This document shows positions 10,835-20,955 of a DNA stretch of 64,000 nucleotides, one piece after another. Both the position numbers and the translations under genes were made by a program. The stretch's first letter is position 1. The number at the start of each line of letters is the position of its first letter. The stretch lies in contig JADFYG010000002.1 of NCBI GenBank assembly GCA_015233155.1, forward strand, positions 46,734-110,733. Reading direction: 5' to 3'. The stretch is from Candidatus Rifleibacteriota bacterium. GTDB lineage: Bacteria > Muiribacteriota > Ozemobacteria > Ozemobacterales > Ozemobacteraceae. Under the pieces are notes generated by a model. The model was not told where the DNA came from, did not search any database, and was given only the letters and a program-made list of their open reading frames with translations.

Positions 10835-11464
10835 ATGTTGATGGAACAAATCCCAGTTGGCGGAATGAGAAACTTCGCCTACATTTTCGGAACAAGAGAG
10901 GGCGGCGAGGGCGTCATTGTTGATCCAGGGTTCGATGGAGATAAGATCGTCGAGACAGCAAAACGCCTCAAACTCAATATCACCCGTATAATTTTAACAC
11001 ATCACCATTTCGATCACGTCAGCGCAGCATCGGCCGTAAAAACACGCACTGGAGCAAAGATCCTTGCTCACCCGGAAACGGAAAGATTGCTGGAAGGAGC
11101 CGCTGCTCTCGATGGCAAGCTTGTCGATGGCGACTCCTTCTCACTGGAACCGACGGAAGGAGTGGTAAAGATTATCCACACCCCAGGCCATGCTCCCGGA
11201 TCGATCTGTCTTGTCGTCGACGACAAATGGTTGATCACGGGAGACACCCTCTTCATAGGCAACTGCGGAAGAACTGACCTTCCGGGTGGCGATGCGAAAA
11301 CCTTGTTCAACAGTTTGCAAAAACTTAAAAAACTACCCGACGAATTGATTCTGCTGACGGGCCACGATTATGGCCCGGCTCAACGCCGCACTTTGGGCGA
11401 GGAAAAGCGCCTCAATCCTGTACTTAGCGCACCATCATTCGAAATTTTCGACTCACTTCTTTGA
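10835..11464 (+). CDS. MBL-fold metallohydrolase (glyoxalase II-like)
   Basis: Start at 10835 after RBS caggagg; THHHFDH, HTPGHAPGSI, TGDTLFIGNCGRTDL, TGHDYG. Confidence 0.88.
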   Translation: MLMEQIPVGGMRNFAYIFGTREGGEGVIVDPGFDGDKIVETAKRLKLNITRIILTHHHFDHVSAASAVKTRTGAKILAHPETERLLEGAAALDGKLVDGDSFSLEPTEGVVKIIHTPGHAPGSICLVVDDKWLITGDTLFIGNCGRTDLPGGDAKTLFNSLQKLKKLPDELILLTGHDYGPAQRRTLGEEKRLNPVLSAPSFEIFDSLL

Positions 11465-11526
11465 AATGAGAACCTTATCAAGACATATTCTGAAGATTTT
11501 TTTTCAATAACCCTGGAGGTATCACA

Positions 11527-12879
11527 ATGTGGAAGCAGCGATTCTCCCCCAAATCACCGATTGCCCTGTCACAATGCATTATATTGCTGTTGATCTTTTT
11601 TATTGGAGAGTTGGTAACAATGAATGCATGCTTAGCCAAAGAAGAAAACCAGGAATTCAATAGTTTAAGACTTCCTTTCGGTGATCCAAAAACTCGTCTG
11701 GATATGGCAAAAGTTACACTTAATGCCATCTATTCGGCTCGAGAAGGCCACGATATAGATTCCGATATTTTTTTTCGCGAACTCGGAAAAACAGATATTA
11801 TCCTGATCGGGGAAAGTCACACAAGTGATCAGCATCATCAGGTTCAAAAACGAATTATCGAAGGTTTGACTGAACGTGGCTTCAAGGTTGTTCTTGGCCT
11901 GGAAATGTTTAACCCGTCCCAAAACCAGGCCCTGGCAGATTTTATACAAGGGTCCATAAAAGAAGATGATTTCATGGACAAAATCGGATGGTTCAAATCC
12001 TGGAGCCACAATTGGCGTTATTATCAGCCGATTTTTGCGTATTCCAGAGATCATCGGATTCCCATGACTGGAATAAACATTCCTCATGAATTAGTTACCA
12101 AAGTTCGCAAATCCGGACTGGAAAGTTTATCTGAAGACGAGCGCAGGCAAATTCCCACCCCGGACACGACGAACGCGGAACATCGATATTTTGTAAACGC
12201 TATGATGCAAGGGATCGGAGCCCAAGCCCCGGAAATATTCACCGGCATGTATATGTCCCAATGCCTATGGGATGCAGCCATGGGCGAAGGAGCAATGATG
12301 GCTGCGCAGAAATATCCGGGAGCAAAGATAGTGGTTCTGGCCGGTACAGGTCACGTGGCTTACAATCTCGGAATAGCTAGGATAATCGGCAATCGAAGTT
12401 CTTTTAGAACCACGACAATTATCCCTGTTGATATACCCGGCCAGGAAAATGAGACCAGCAAAAGCGCGGACGATAAAACAAAGAACTCGAAACGCCAGTT
12501 CTCGGTACACCTCGGCCCAGCATCTGAAAAATCTGATATACCCAATTCAATTATCTCGCGAGGAGTTGCTGATTTTTTTATTGGCGTGACGGAAGAGAAA
12601 TTTGAAAAATATCCAACTCTTGGCTTGAGTCTAAAAGATAGTTCGAAAGGCATGGAAATATCGATCATATTTCCGGAAACATTAGCAGAAAAAAAGGGAT
12701 TCAAGATGGGCGACCTGATCCTGCAGGTCAACGGAAATTCTTTCGCAAATACTGTCGAACTGAAAAAATGGATGACCTTTCTCGACTGGGAAGACCAGAT
12801 CGATTTTTTGATATTGCGTGACAACAAAAATATCCACGTCAAATTTCGCCTGTCTCCGGAGCCGAGTGAAACTGATTGA
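11527..12879 (+). CDS. ChaN/Tiki-superfamily haem-binding-uptake-like protein with C-terminal PDZ domain
   Basis: DIILIGESHTSDQHHQVQ; VVLAGTGHVAYNLGIARI; PDZ GLSLK..KGFKMGDLILQVNGNSFAN; RBS ctggagg. Confidence 0.75.
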   Translation: MWKQRFSPKSPIALSQCIILLLIFFIGELVTMNACLAKEENQEFNSLRLPFGDPKTRLDMAKVTLNAIYSAREGHDIDSDIFFRELGKTDIILIGESHTSDQHHQVQKRIIEGLTERGFKVVLGLEMFNPSQNQALADFIQGSIKEDDFMDKIGWFKSWSHNWRYYQPIFAYSRDHRIPMTGINIPHELVTKVRKSGLESLSEDERRQIPTPDTTNAEHRYFVNAMMQGIGAQAPEIFTGMYMSQCLWDAAMGEGAMMAAQKYPGAKIVVLAGTGHVAYNLGIARIIGNRSSFRTTTIIPVDIPGQENETSKSADDKTKNSKRQFSVHLGPASEKSDIPNSIISRGVADFFIGVTEEKFEKYPTLGLSLKDSSKGMEISIIFPETLAEKKGFKMGDLILQVNGNSFANTVELKKWMTFLDWEDQIDFLILRDNKNIHVKFRLSPEPSETD

Positions 12880-12889
12880 TCAGAAATGC

Positions 12890-13600
12890 ATGAAAACTGA
12901 ATTTTCCACTGCAGCACCAGGAGAAAAGAGTGCAATATCTCGCATTCTTCTCGCGGCAAATGCTCCGCGTGAAAAAATAAGAGTTCCTGGTGGTTCATGG
13001 GATCTGGTTATCGGTGTTGATGGAGGCGGCGATCTTCTGTGTAAATGGGGGATAAAAGCCAACCTGTTGATCGGAGATCTCGACTCTTTGAGCGAAAATG
13101 GCCGAGTATTTCACGAAGCAAGCGGCGCGCAAATCAAGGTTTATCCGGCAGATAAAAATCAGACTGATCTTGAATTAGCGCTTAACGAATTACCCGCGAG
13201 CTTCCACACTGAAATCCATCTGTCAGGTTTTTTGGGTGGTCGTACCGATATGTCTTTGTTGAACTGTCTATTACCCGGCAGGTTCATCGATCGCGGTTGG
13301 TACACTTTTGACACACCGGACGGCTGCGGCGGGATATTTGGTGCCGGTGAAATGATAGTCAGTCGCCTTTCTCCCGGAATATCATGCGCATTGCTCGCCC
13401 TTAGTGAACTGGTCGAAGGTATTGAATCGAGTGGCGTTCGATGGCCATTGCATTACGAAACGCTGCATCTTGGCGAAAGCCGAGGTGTCAGTAATATTAT
13501 CGAGGAGTCGCAATGGCGGGTACGCGTTCAGAATGGGGTTCTCCTGTGGCTGGTAACCGGTCCGAATCGTGCAGACGTCGAAATAGAACGGCGTTTCTAA
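12890..13600 (+). CDS. Thiamine pyrophosphokinase-like protein
   Basis: VIGVDGGGDLLCKWGIKANLLIGDLDSL, PADKNQTDLELAL, GFLGGRTDMSLLN. Confidence 0.82.
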   Translation: MKTEFSTAAPGEKSAISRILLAANAPREKIRVPGGSWDLVIGVDGGGDLLCKWGIKANLLIGDLDSLSENGRVFHEASGAQIKVYPADKNQTDLELALNELPASFHTEIHLSGFLGGRTDMSLLNCLLPGRFIDRGWYTFDTPDGCGGIFGAGEMIVSRLSPGISCALLALSELVEGIESSGVRWPLHYETLHLGESRGVSNIIEESQWRVRVQNGVLLWLVTGPNRADVEIERRF

Positions 13601-15455
13601 TTGTCCGTAGCCGTTTATCAGAGGAAATTTTTTCAGGATCCGGGAGAAGTGCTGTTGGAATACGCTCTGATACGATATCGGAAAGCATCAGATCAAGGCG
13701 CTCGGCAGGCAGTTTGCCTGCGGTCAAAAGAGCAATATCGGCGGAAAAGCCTGGCCTGGACTCAACAGATGCCATTATAGAGCTTTTTCCAGTAGAAGGA
13801 ATCCGGCGAATATCTATAGCTCCAATCTGTCCATGGGCTGCGATCACTTTGTGAAGCCATGGCATAAGCTGTAATGGTGCATAAATGCGTCGATATGCGA
13901 GAATAATTGAAACTGGAGGTGTGCCAAAAAGTTGCAACGGACGTATATCTCCGTCCGGGGGGTTTGTTGACTGTGATGTAGAAAAAATGGGGAGCCAGAG
14001 AACCGATGAACGCGAGGATTTCCAGGTAACCGACGAAGAAGCCGGCTGTAATTCACATAACTCTGAATTTGCAGGGTCTTGAAAACCGCTGATAATGATA
14101 CCTCCGTCTATGATAACAGGCGGAGTCTGATCAAGCCTGACCACTATTGCATTCGAAAAGACACTGGCGTTTCCACGATCGAGTGGAGTTCCATCATGGG
14201 TTGAATCAAAGGCCTGTGCAATCAAAAGATTATTGCCGGCAGCAAGAGGAACATCGACAAATGCGAAGGAGCCGTTTGAATCTGCAACAGCGCTTGCAAT
14301 AGCAGTCCCGCCACGTGTCAATTCGAGACGCATCGGGCCACTGTAATACGGAGGATCGACAACACCTTTTCCTGTAATGCGCACGGTTGTTTTGTTGACT
14401 GGAGACGTCGGCGTATCAAGTACAGGAGAAGCCGGCGGCGTAAAATCAACTGTAACAGGAAATTGCACCCCTGACTCCGAAACATTTCCCAATGCGTCAA
14501 TGCGGCGGGCACTGAAGTTATGTATGCCTTCCGTGAGACTAAAAACCTGCGCTAACCAGGAATCAGCACCTGCTGCAATATCGACAGTCGCGGCCACAGT
14601 GGGTCCGTCGAGGACTTCGACCCTCTGTTTTGTATTATCTTTTTGAATACTCCCCGAAAGTTTGATCGAATCGACTCGCACTGGTGACACTGGCGCACAG
14701 GAAATAATCGTCGGAGCCCCATCTGCCGAGGCATCCACTGAAAAAGCAACTTGGTCAGAACCTTCATTGCGGGTGGCAGCCGGCTCCGTGTTGTCTCGCC
14801 CGATGACGCGCACAGTATATACGCCGCCACTGGTTGCCGGGGGAACCGTAATCTTATATTGATTGTTTGAAAATGGAGCTGATTCAGGAGATAGCGGGGA
14901 AGGCGCCGACCAAACCCCAGGAGAAATGCTGAACTTCGGAGCCTCGCCAAGTGATTCCGAACTTGTAAAACCGAGAATTACATCATTGAAGCTTGCAACA
15001 GATGAAACCACTGATCCTGAAACGATCGAAAGCGTTATTTGGGGAGGAGTCTTGTCGATCATGAGCATTCCGGCGGCCGGGATGTCTCCTGATGGCTGCC
15101 CATTGGGAACAGCCGTTTCCAGAACATTCACCGAGAATGTCTTTTGACCTTCAGCCAGACTTCCGGCACTCAAAGAAATCATCGCTGCCGGCTGCGATGT
15201 ATTTATGGTGCCGACGGTAGCAGGTCCCACTTTGAAGACGGCAGCAAATGGAGGCGTGTCTCCCTGCCATGCGGCGGAGATGTTAATGTTTCCACCGGCA
15301 TTAATGCTTTGAGTCAGGTCGGCCGGTGACGTGATAACACAAGTCGGATTGTGGATCGCTGCGCTAGCGGGAGACATCAGTAGCAATCCATAAAACAATG
15401 CTATTGCCATCAAAATATGTATTCGTGATTTTAAAATAACTCTATTTAAGGTCAT
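13497..15455 (-). CDS. Secreted Ig-like/big-domain repeat protein
   Basis: Start at internal M giving signal peptide MTLNRVILKSRIHILMAIALFYGLLLMSPASA; repeated VDFTPPASPVLDTPTSPV / DKTPPQITL / LDQTPPVI segments. Confidence 0.72.
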   Translation of the reverse strand: MTLNRVILKSRIHILMAIALFYGLLLMSPASAAIHNPTCVITSPADLTQSINAGGNINISAAWQGDTPPFAAVFKVGPATVGTINTSQPAAMISLSAGSLAEGQKTFSVNVLETAVPNGQPSGDIPAAGMLMIDKTPPQITLSIVSGSVVSSVASFNDVILGFTSSESLGEAPKFSISPGVWSAPSPLSPESAPFSNNQYKITVPPATSGGVYTVRVIGRDNTEPAATRNEGSDQVAFSVDASADGAPTIISCAPVSPVRVDSIKLSGSIQKDNTKQRVEVLDGPTVAATVDIAAGADSWLAQVFSLTEGIHNFSARRIDALGNVSESGVQFPVTVDFTPPASPVLDTPTSPVNKTTVRITGKGVVDPPYYSGPMRLELTRGGTAIASAVADSNGSFAFVDVPLAAGNNLLIAQAFDSTHDGTPLDRGNASVFSNAIVVRLDQTPPVIIDGGIIISGFQDPANSELCELQPASSSVTWKSSRSSVLWLPIFSTSQSTNPPDGDIRPLQLFGTPPVSIILAYRRIYAPLQLMPWLHKVIAAHGQIGAIDIRRIPSTGKSSIMASVESRPGFSADIALLTAGKLPAERLDLMLSDIVSERIPTALLPDPEKISSDKRLRTIRNAVLFRRLHDSDRLPATGEPHSERVPAIATPR

Positions 15456-15668
15456 ACATCGCATTTTTTGAAAGATCTGAACTCGGGATATTAATATCAC
15501 CATAGGCTGTACCTCGCTTCAAAATAACACAAAATCCCGGAAAAATCGTGCTTATCGATGTATTGGGGCGATTCAGCGGATCGTCCGGGGAATTAGCGCC
15601 CACATTTTGTAATTGATATAACACCTGTCATTATCAATTATACTCACGAACATTTTCTTTCGGGGGGA

Positions 15669-15697
15669 TTGCGGACAGTGCAAAAAATCCGTAAAAT
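15669..15697 (+). promoter_or_regulatory. Candidate sigma70-type promoter for clostripain-like gene 1
   Basis: TTGCGG-N17-TAAAAT. Confidence 0.4.
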
Positions 15698-15762
15698 ATT
15701 TTTATCTCAATTATGATATGGGCGTAATTTTTTATTTGCAATAATCCATGCAGGAGGGTTTC

Positions 15763-17130
15763 ATGAAGCGAGCAGTGAGCATTTTCGGCCTGTTCTTCCT
15801 GAGTTTGTCTTTTATTTCTTCACCGGTTTTTGCTGCTAATACTGCTGCGCCACAACAAAAAGAGTGGACCTTCGCGGTTTATCTGAATGCGGATAACAAC
15901 CTGGATCCGTTCGGAGTCGAGGATCAGAATGAAATGGCCAAGGTCGGTTCGAATGATTGGCTGAATGTTGTTACGCTGATAGATCGTGAAAAGGGGCCAG
16001 CCAGCTACAACTATATAACTAAAGGCAAGATACAGAAATTGAAGGATCTCGGCGAACTGGACATGGGTGACTGGCATCAGCTCGTTACCTTTGCCAAGTG
16101 GGTCAAAGCGAGTTATCCCGCGAATCACTACGCACTCGTTATCTGGAATCATGGTTCCGGCTGGAAGAAAAAGGATCACGCCGTCACTCGTGGAATTTCT
16201 TATGACGATTCCTCCAATAACCATATAACCACTGCCCAACTCGGTCAGGCACTTGGAGAGATCAAAACTGCCCTGGGGAAAAATATAGACATCCTCGGTT
16301 TTGATGCTTGTTTGATGCAAATGGCTGAAGTAGCATTCGTGTGCCGTGAAAAAGTTGATTATATTGTTGGCTCTGAGGAAACAGAGCCCGGCAAGGGTAC
16401 TCCGTATGATGATGCTTTGAAGACCCTGACAAAAACGACTCCGGTCGAAGATTTCGCCAAGGCATGGGTAAAGGCTTATATTGCGTCCTATAATCATGGC
16501 AGCCAGGGATACGAAGCCTGTACACAGTCATTACTTAAGGTGTCAGAATTAGACGGTGTTATAGATGCAATGAACGGGTTCGCGAAAGCCGCCATCGCCG
16601 GCAAGTTCGCCAATGAGTTCACCACAGCCCTTTCACAAGTTCAAAAATTCGCCGAACCAGAAAATGTAGACCTGATTCATCTTATGAATCTTCTTAAAGT
16701 CTCCGTAAATGATATGGCGCTCAAGACTGCTATCGACAAGGTCCTGGCTGCGTGCGACAAGGCTATTCTCGCGAATGGGAACATTGACGATACCATGAAA
16801 AATGCCATGGGTCTGGCCGTCTACTTCCCCCCCGACTCTTATGCATTCGACTCAACCTACACCAGTCTTGAATTCTGCCAGGCAGGAATGTGGGACGAGA
16901 TGATTCAGGATTTCTTCAAGAAAAAGACATCGGCAACATTGGTTTCATCGATTGAAAAGGGTGATATGTCAGTGCTGCGTGACTTTGTCAGTTCCGACTC
17001 TACCTCCAACCAGGATCTGATCAAATTTGTGATCGGCGACATCAACTTCCGACTTCATAGCGAAGCCGGCTTGCCCGCCAATGTCACAGCGGAAGCTTCC
17101 AATCTCATAGGTGAACTGAGCCGTAAGTAA
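15763..17130 (+). CDS. Clostripain-family (C11) cysteine peptidase, paralog 1
   Basis: Signal peptide, RBS caggagg; WNHGSGW (His), FDACLMQMAEV (Cys), GSEETEPGKGTPYD. Confidence 0.9.
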   Translation: MKRAVSIFGLFFLSLSFISSPVFAANTAAPQQKEWTFAVYLNADNNLDPFGVEDQNEMAKVGSNDWLNVVTLIDREKGPASYNYITKGKIQKLKDLGELDMGDWHQLVTFAKWVKASYPANHYALVIWNHGSGWKKKDHAVTRGISYDDSSNNHITTAQLGQALGEIKTALGKNIDILGFDACLMQMAEVAFVCREKVDYIVGSEETEPGKGTPYDDALKTLTKTTPVEDFAKAWVKAYIASYNHGSQGYEACTQSLLKVSELDGVIDAMNGFAKAAIAGKFANEFTTALSQVQKFAEPENVDLIHLMNLLKVSVNDMALKTAIDKVLAACDKAILANGNIDDTMKNAMGLAVYFPPDSYAFDSTYTSLEFCQAGMWDEMIQDFFKKKTSATLVSSIEKGDMSVLRDFVSSDSTSNQDLIKFVIGDINFRLHSEAGLPANVTAEASNLIGELSRK

Positions 17131-17159
17131 TCATTATACCCGGGAAGACAACCCATGGG

Positions 17160-17188
17160 TTGCGATGGTACAATTTGTATGTTATAAT
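17160..17188 (+). promoter_or_regulatory. Candidate sigma70-type promoter for clostripain-like gene 2
   Basis: TTGCGA-N17-TATAAT. Confidence 0.6.
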
Positions 17189-17342
17189 TTATGCATTACT
17201 TTTGAGTGAGGAGGTCGGCAGAGCAAAGGAAGTCTTGTCCAGAAGCGCATTTGCCGCATCAGGTAGCGATCTGATTATATGGCCCAGGTGATTTATTTTA
17301 ATAGTTAATCAAGTATCTTATAAGTAAAATAAGGAGATAAGA

Positions 17343-18692
17343 ATGAAACGAGTACTGAGTATTCTGGCTTTGGTGATGATCGTAGGTTTGCTTGCTTCTC
17401 CGGTCAGCGCGGCCGAGAAGGACTGGACATGGATGGTCTTCTTGAATGCCGACAATAACCTGGACTCCTTCGGCGTCACTGATCAGGATGAAATGGCGAA
17501 GGTTGGTTCCAATGATTGGTTGAATATCGTCACTTTGATTGATCGTGAAAAAGGCCCGGCTACTTTCAATTACATTGAAAAAGGTAATGTCAAGAAGCTG
17601 AAAGATATGGGCGAACTTGATATGGGCGATTACAATCAGCTGGTTTCCTTCGTTAAGGACACCGTTGCCGCCTATCCTGCGAAACATTATGCTCTCATCA
17701 TCTGGAACCACGGCGCCGGCTGGAAGAACAAGGCCAAGAGCGCAGTACAAAAGGGTATCTCCTATGATGATTCGTCCAACAACCATATCACGGTAGAACA
17801 GCTTGGAATAGCTGCCGGCCAGATCAAGACCATTCTTGGCAAGAATCTCGACATTCTTTGCATGGATGCTTGTTTGATGCAGATGGCAGAAGTGCTGTAT
17901 GCTGTTAAGAGCAATATCGACTATGTAGTAGGTTCCGAAGAAACCGAACCAGGCGACGGGTATCCGTATGATCAGATCCTTGGTGCTTTAACTGCCGGCA
18001 TGCAGCCCGCCGACTTGGCCAAGATCGTTGCGACCAAGTATGTAGCTTCCTACAACAACGGAACTCAGGGCAGTTCTCCCTCGACACAAAGCGCAGTTGA
18101 TTGCTCCAAGTTCGATGCTCTTAAAGATGCCATAGACGGCTTTGCGAAAGCCTCTATCGCCGGTTCATACGGCAAGCAGTTCACGACGGCTCTCACAGCA
18201 GTCCAGAAGTTCTATTATCGCACGAACATCGACCTGCTCCACCTCGTTACCCTCTTGAAGGCTTCGATTAAGGACCAGACGTTCCAGACGGCCGCCACCA
18301 AGCTCGATGCGGCTATCAAGGACCTCGTCATTGCCAGCGGCAACACGCAGGCAACCATGAAGAATGCCTATGGTCTCGCGATTTATTTCCCCACCACCGC
18401 ACCCTCTTTCGACAAAGCTTACAGCAATCTGGCTTTCGCGAAGGATACCATGTGGGATGAAATGCTTCAGGACTATTACAAGAAAACTACCGCCCCTGCC
18501 ATCATCGCTGATCTTGAAAATGGTGATATCGCCAGCCTGATCGAGTATGTGAACAATTCCAGCGACAATAACCGCGAAGTCAGCAGCGATCTGATCGCCA
18601 AGCTCAACTTCCGCGCTTATTCTGAAGATGGTATTGACGCTGCTACCCAGGCGGCCATTGGCAACCTGGTAAAGGAACTCAAAACCAAGTAA
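17343..18692 (+). CDS. Clostripain-family (C11) cysteine peptidase, paralog 2
   Basis: RBS aaggag; WNHGAGW, MDACLMQMAEV, GSEETEPGDGYPYD; strongly similar to paralog 1 along its length. Confidence 0.92.
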   Translation: MKRVLSILALVMIVGLLASPVSAAEKDWTWMVFLNADNNLDSFGVTDQDEMAKVGSNDWLNIVTLIDREKGPATFNYIEKGNVKKLKDMGELDMGDYNQLVSFVKDTVAAYPAKHYALIIWNHGAGWKNKAKSAVQKGISYDDSSNNHITVEQLGIAAGQIKTILGKNLDILCMDACLMQMAEVLYAVKSNIDYVVGSEETEPGDGYPYDQILGALTAGMQPADLAKIVATKYVASYNNGTQGSSPSTQSAVDCSKFDALKDAIDGFAKASIAGSYGKQFTTALTAVQKFYYRTNIDLLHLVTLLKASIKDQTFQTAATKLDAAIKDLVIASGNTQATMKNAYGLAIYFPTTAPSFDKAYSNLAFAKDTMWDEMLQDYYKKTTAPAIIADLENGDIASLIEYVNNSSDNNREVSSDLIAKLNFRAYSEDGIDAATQAAIGNLVKELKTK

Positions 18693-18737
18693 CCCCTAAC
18701 AAAAGCTCGGCTTTCCTCTAGGGAGGTCGACATGCTA

Positions 18738-18780
18738 GCAACCCCCCGGTCTGGAAATCAGGCCGGGGGGTTGCTCGTTT
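18738..18780 (+). terminator. Strong GC hairpin, terminator-like
   Basis: gcaaccccccgg...ccggggggttgc, short T-tract only. Confidence 0.75.
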
Positions 18781-19013
18781 AAACTATTTCGCTCTGTTTA
18801 TCGGGCGGGGAGTACACCGGGCAAACCGAAACGCGAAGCAGTGTACCCGGCAGTTGCGCCCTACCACAACTTTTTGAGCGTTCGCCCTCGGTTGATTGAC
18901 AAACAAGTTGAATCATATGCCTATGTTGGAGTAAAATTGCGCTATGATTTACTGTTATCGTATCTATTATGGGATATTTGTAAAATGAAGAGCGTGAGAG
19001 GAATCATCTTGCG

Positions 19014-20948
19014 ATGATAGGTCTGCGAAAAATTATTTTTTTTCTTAATGACACGTTGTGCTTAACGTTTGCACTGCTTGGTGCAACCTGGTTGCGTTTC
19101 GAACAACTGGAACCCCGCCATATACAGCTTTTTTTTCAGATGTTGCCGGCATCTATTCCGACTGCGCTTTGCATATTTTATTTTATGGGGTTGTACAATC
19201 GCTCACTGCGTTTTACCTCGATCCCGGACATGGTGGCTATTTTCACAGCGGTAACCTGCGTTTCCATGACAAAAGTGGGATTCATGTATTTCAACCAGGA
19301 AATCCCTTTTTCCCGCTCAATTCTCATCCTGGACTGGATTCTTTCCTTGTTTTTGATCGGCGCTTCACGATTGACACCACGTCTTTTATTGATTGTAGCT
19401 GATAAAGAGCCCTTCCGAACGTATGTTTATGGCAAGTCAAAAAACCGCGCAAAGCGTGTCTTGATTTTCGGGGCTGGTCGCGCCGGTGAAAGTGTTGCCC
19501 GCGAGATTCGTCGCAATGAACATCTACCATATGAAATAGTGGGTTATATCGATGATTCACCATCCAAATTCTGGCAAATGATCCACGGGGTAAGGGTTCT
19601 TGGCAATAGAAATGCCATCAACAGAATTGTAAAGGAACATGACGTAGACGAAATCATTGTCGCAATTCCATCATCTTCCGGCGATACGATTCGCGAGATT
19701 GTCAGATTGTTCCGTGATTCAAAAGTGCGTTTTCTTACATTGCCCGGTATGCAGGATCTTCTCGAGGGCAAACTTCTAAGCCAGCAACTCCGGGAAATAT
19801 CAGTAGAGGATCTGTTGCGACGGTCCCCGGCAGAAATAAATCTTTCTGAAATCGCAGCGTATATAACAGACAAAATTGTTCTGATAACTGGTGCCGGCGG
19901 AAGCATTGGGTCCGAAATATGTCGTCAGGTTTTGCCATTTCAGCCGAAAGCCCTGTTGCTTCTGGGGCAGGGGGAAAACAGCATCTACGGTGTTCATCAG
20001 GATTTGCAGGAACACCCAAAACTTGGGGGCACGCGCCTTGTACCCATTATTGGCGATATAAAAGACGAAGGAAAAATTGAAGCCATATTTACGGAATACA
20101 AACCACAGATCGTTTTTCATGCAGCGGCTCACAAGCATGTTCCGCTGATGGAAACGAATCCTGAAGAAGCCGTAAAAAATAATATTCGGGGAACGTTCAA
20201 TCTCGTAAAAATTTCTCACGAGTGTGGCATAGAACGTTTCGTAATGATCTCCACCGACAAGGCGGTTAACCCGACATCGGTTATGGGAGCAACCAAACGA
20301 GTCGCCGAGATGGTTCTAAAAGCATATGCGAAAAAAAGCGCTACCCGTTTTTGCGCCGTTCGTTTTGGAAACGTACTGGGAAGCCGTGGCAGTGTCATTC
20401 CATTGTTCAAAAAACAGATAGAACGCGGGGGTCCAATTACAGTAACACATCCCAACATGATTCGTTATTTTATGACTATTCCGGAAGCGAGTCGTCTTGT
20501 TATTCAAGCAGGCGCATTTGGAAAAGGTGGTGAAGTTTTTTTGCTGGATATGGGTGATCCCGTAAAAATTGCCGATCTTGCTTCAGATCTGATTCGTCTT
20601 GCCGGTCTGGAAGAAGGTAAGGATATAAAAATTGAGTTTTCTGGCGTTCGTTCAGGCGAAAAACTTTTTGAAGAGTTATTAACAGCCGAAGAGGGAGTTA
20701 CTGCAACCCGCAACAAGAAAATTTTTATCGCAAAACCTGAGGAAATCGATGAAGAAAAGCTTGTCGTAAATATAGTTGCACTTCTTAATGCTGCGCAAAG
20801 CGGACAAAAAGGACAAATAATAGAAGGGTTGAAAACAATCGTTCCGTCCTTCGCTCCGGATCGTGATCACATTTATAATGAAACGAAGTTCAAAAATAAT
20901 CCGCGGCTGGAATTAAAGAAAGCAAAGGGACACCTGAAAGTCGTTTGA
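19014..20948 (+). CDS. Membrane-bound nucleoside-diphosphate sugar 4,6-dehydratase (CapD/WbpM/PglF family)
   Basis: N-terminal TM helices, RVLIFGAGRAGESVAREI, VLITGAGGSIGSEICRQ, FHAAAHKHVPLME, STDKAVNPTSVMGATKR. Confidence 0.93.
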   Translation: MIGLRKIIFFLNDTLCLTFALLGATWLRFEQLEPRHIQLFFQMLPASIPTALCIFYFMGLYNRSLRFTSIPDMVAIFTAVTCVSMTKVGFMYFNQEIPFSRSILILDWILSLFLIGASRLTPRLLLIVADKEPFRTYVYGKSKNRAKRVLIFGAGRAGESVAREIRRNEHLPYEIVGYIDDSPSKFWQMIHGVRVLGNRNAINRIVKEHDVDEIIVAIPSSSGDTIREIVRLFRDSKVRFLTLPGMQDLLEGKLLSQQLREISVEDLLRRSPAEINLSEIAAYITDKIVLITGAGGSIGSEICRQVLPFQPKALLLLGQGENSIYGVHQDLQEHPKLGGTRLVPIIGDIKDEGKIEAIFTEYKPQIVFHAAAHKHVPLMETNPEEAVKNNIRGTFNLVKISHECGIERFVMISTDKAVNPTSVMGATKRVAEMVLKAYAKKSATRFCAVRFGNVLGSRGSVIPLFKKQIERGGPITVTHPNMIRYFMTIPEASRLVIQAGAFGKGGEVFLLDMGDPVKIADLASDLIRLAGLEEGKDIKIEFSGVRSGEKLFEELLTAEEGVTATRNKKIFIAKPEEIDEEKLVVNIVALLNAAQSGQKGQIIEGLKTIVPSFAPDRDHIYNETKFKNNPRLELKKAKGHLKVV

Positions 20949-20955
20949 GTGTTCA

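Noticed and set aside
12360-12998. 212-aa - strand ORF
   Set aside because: Antisense to the ChaN-PDZ gene, which has clear motifs.
15820-16497. 225-aa - strand ORF, similar to one at 17298-17786
   Set aside because: Similarity arises because both are antisense to the paralogous clostripain genes; no RBS or domain evidence.
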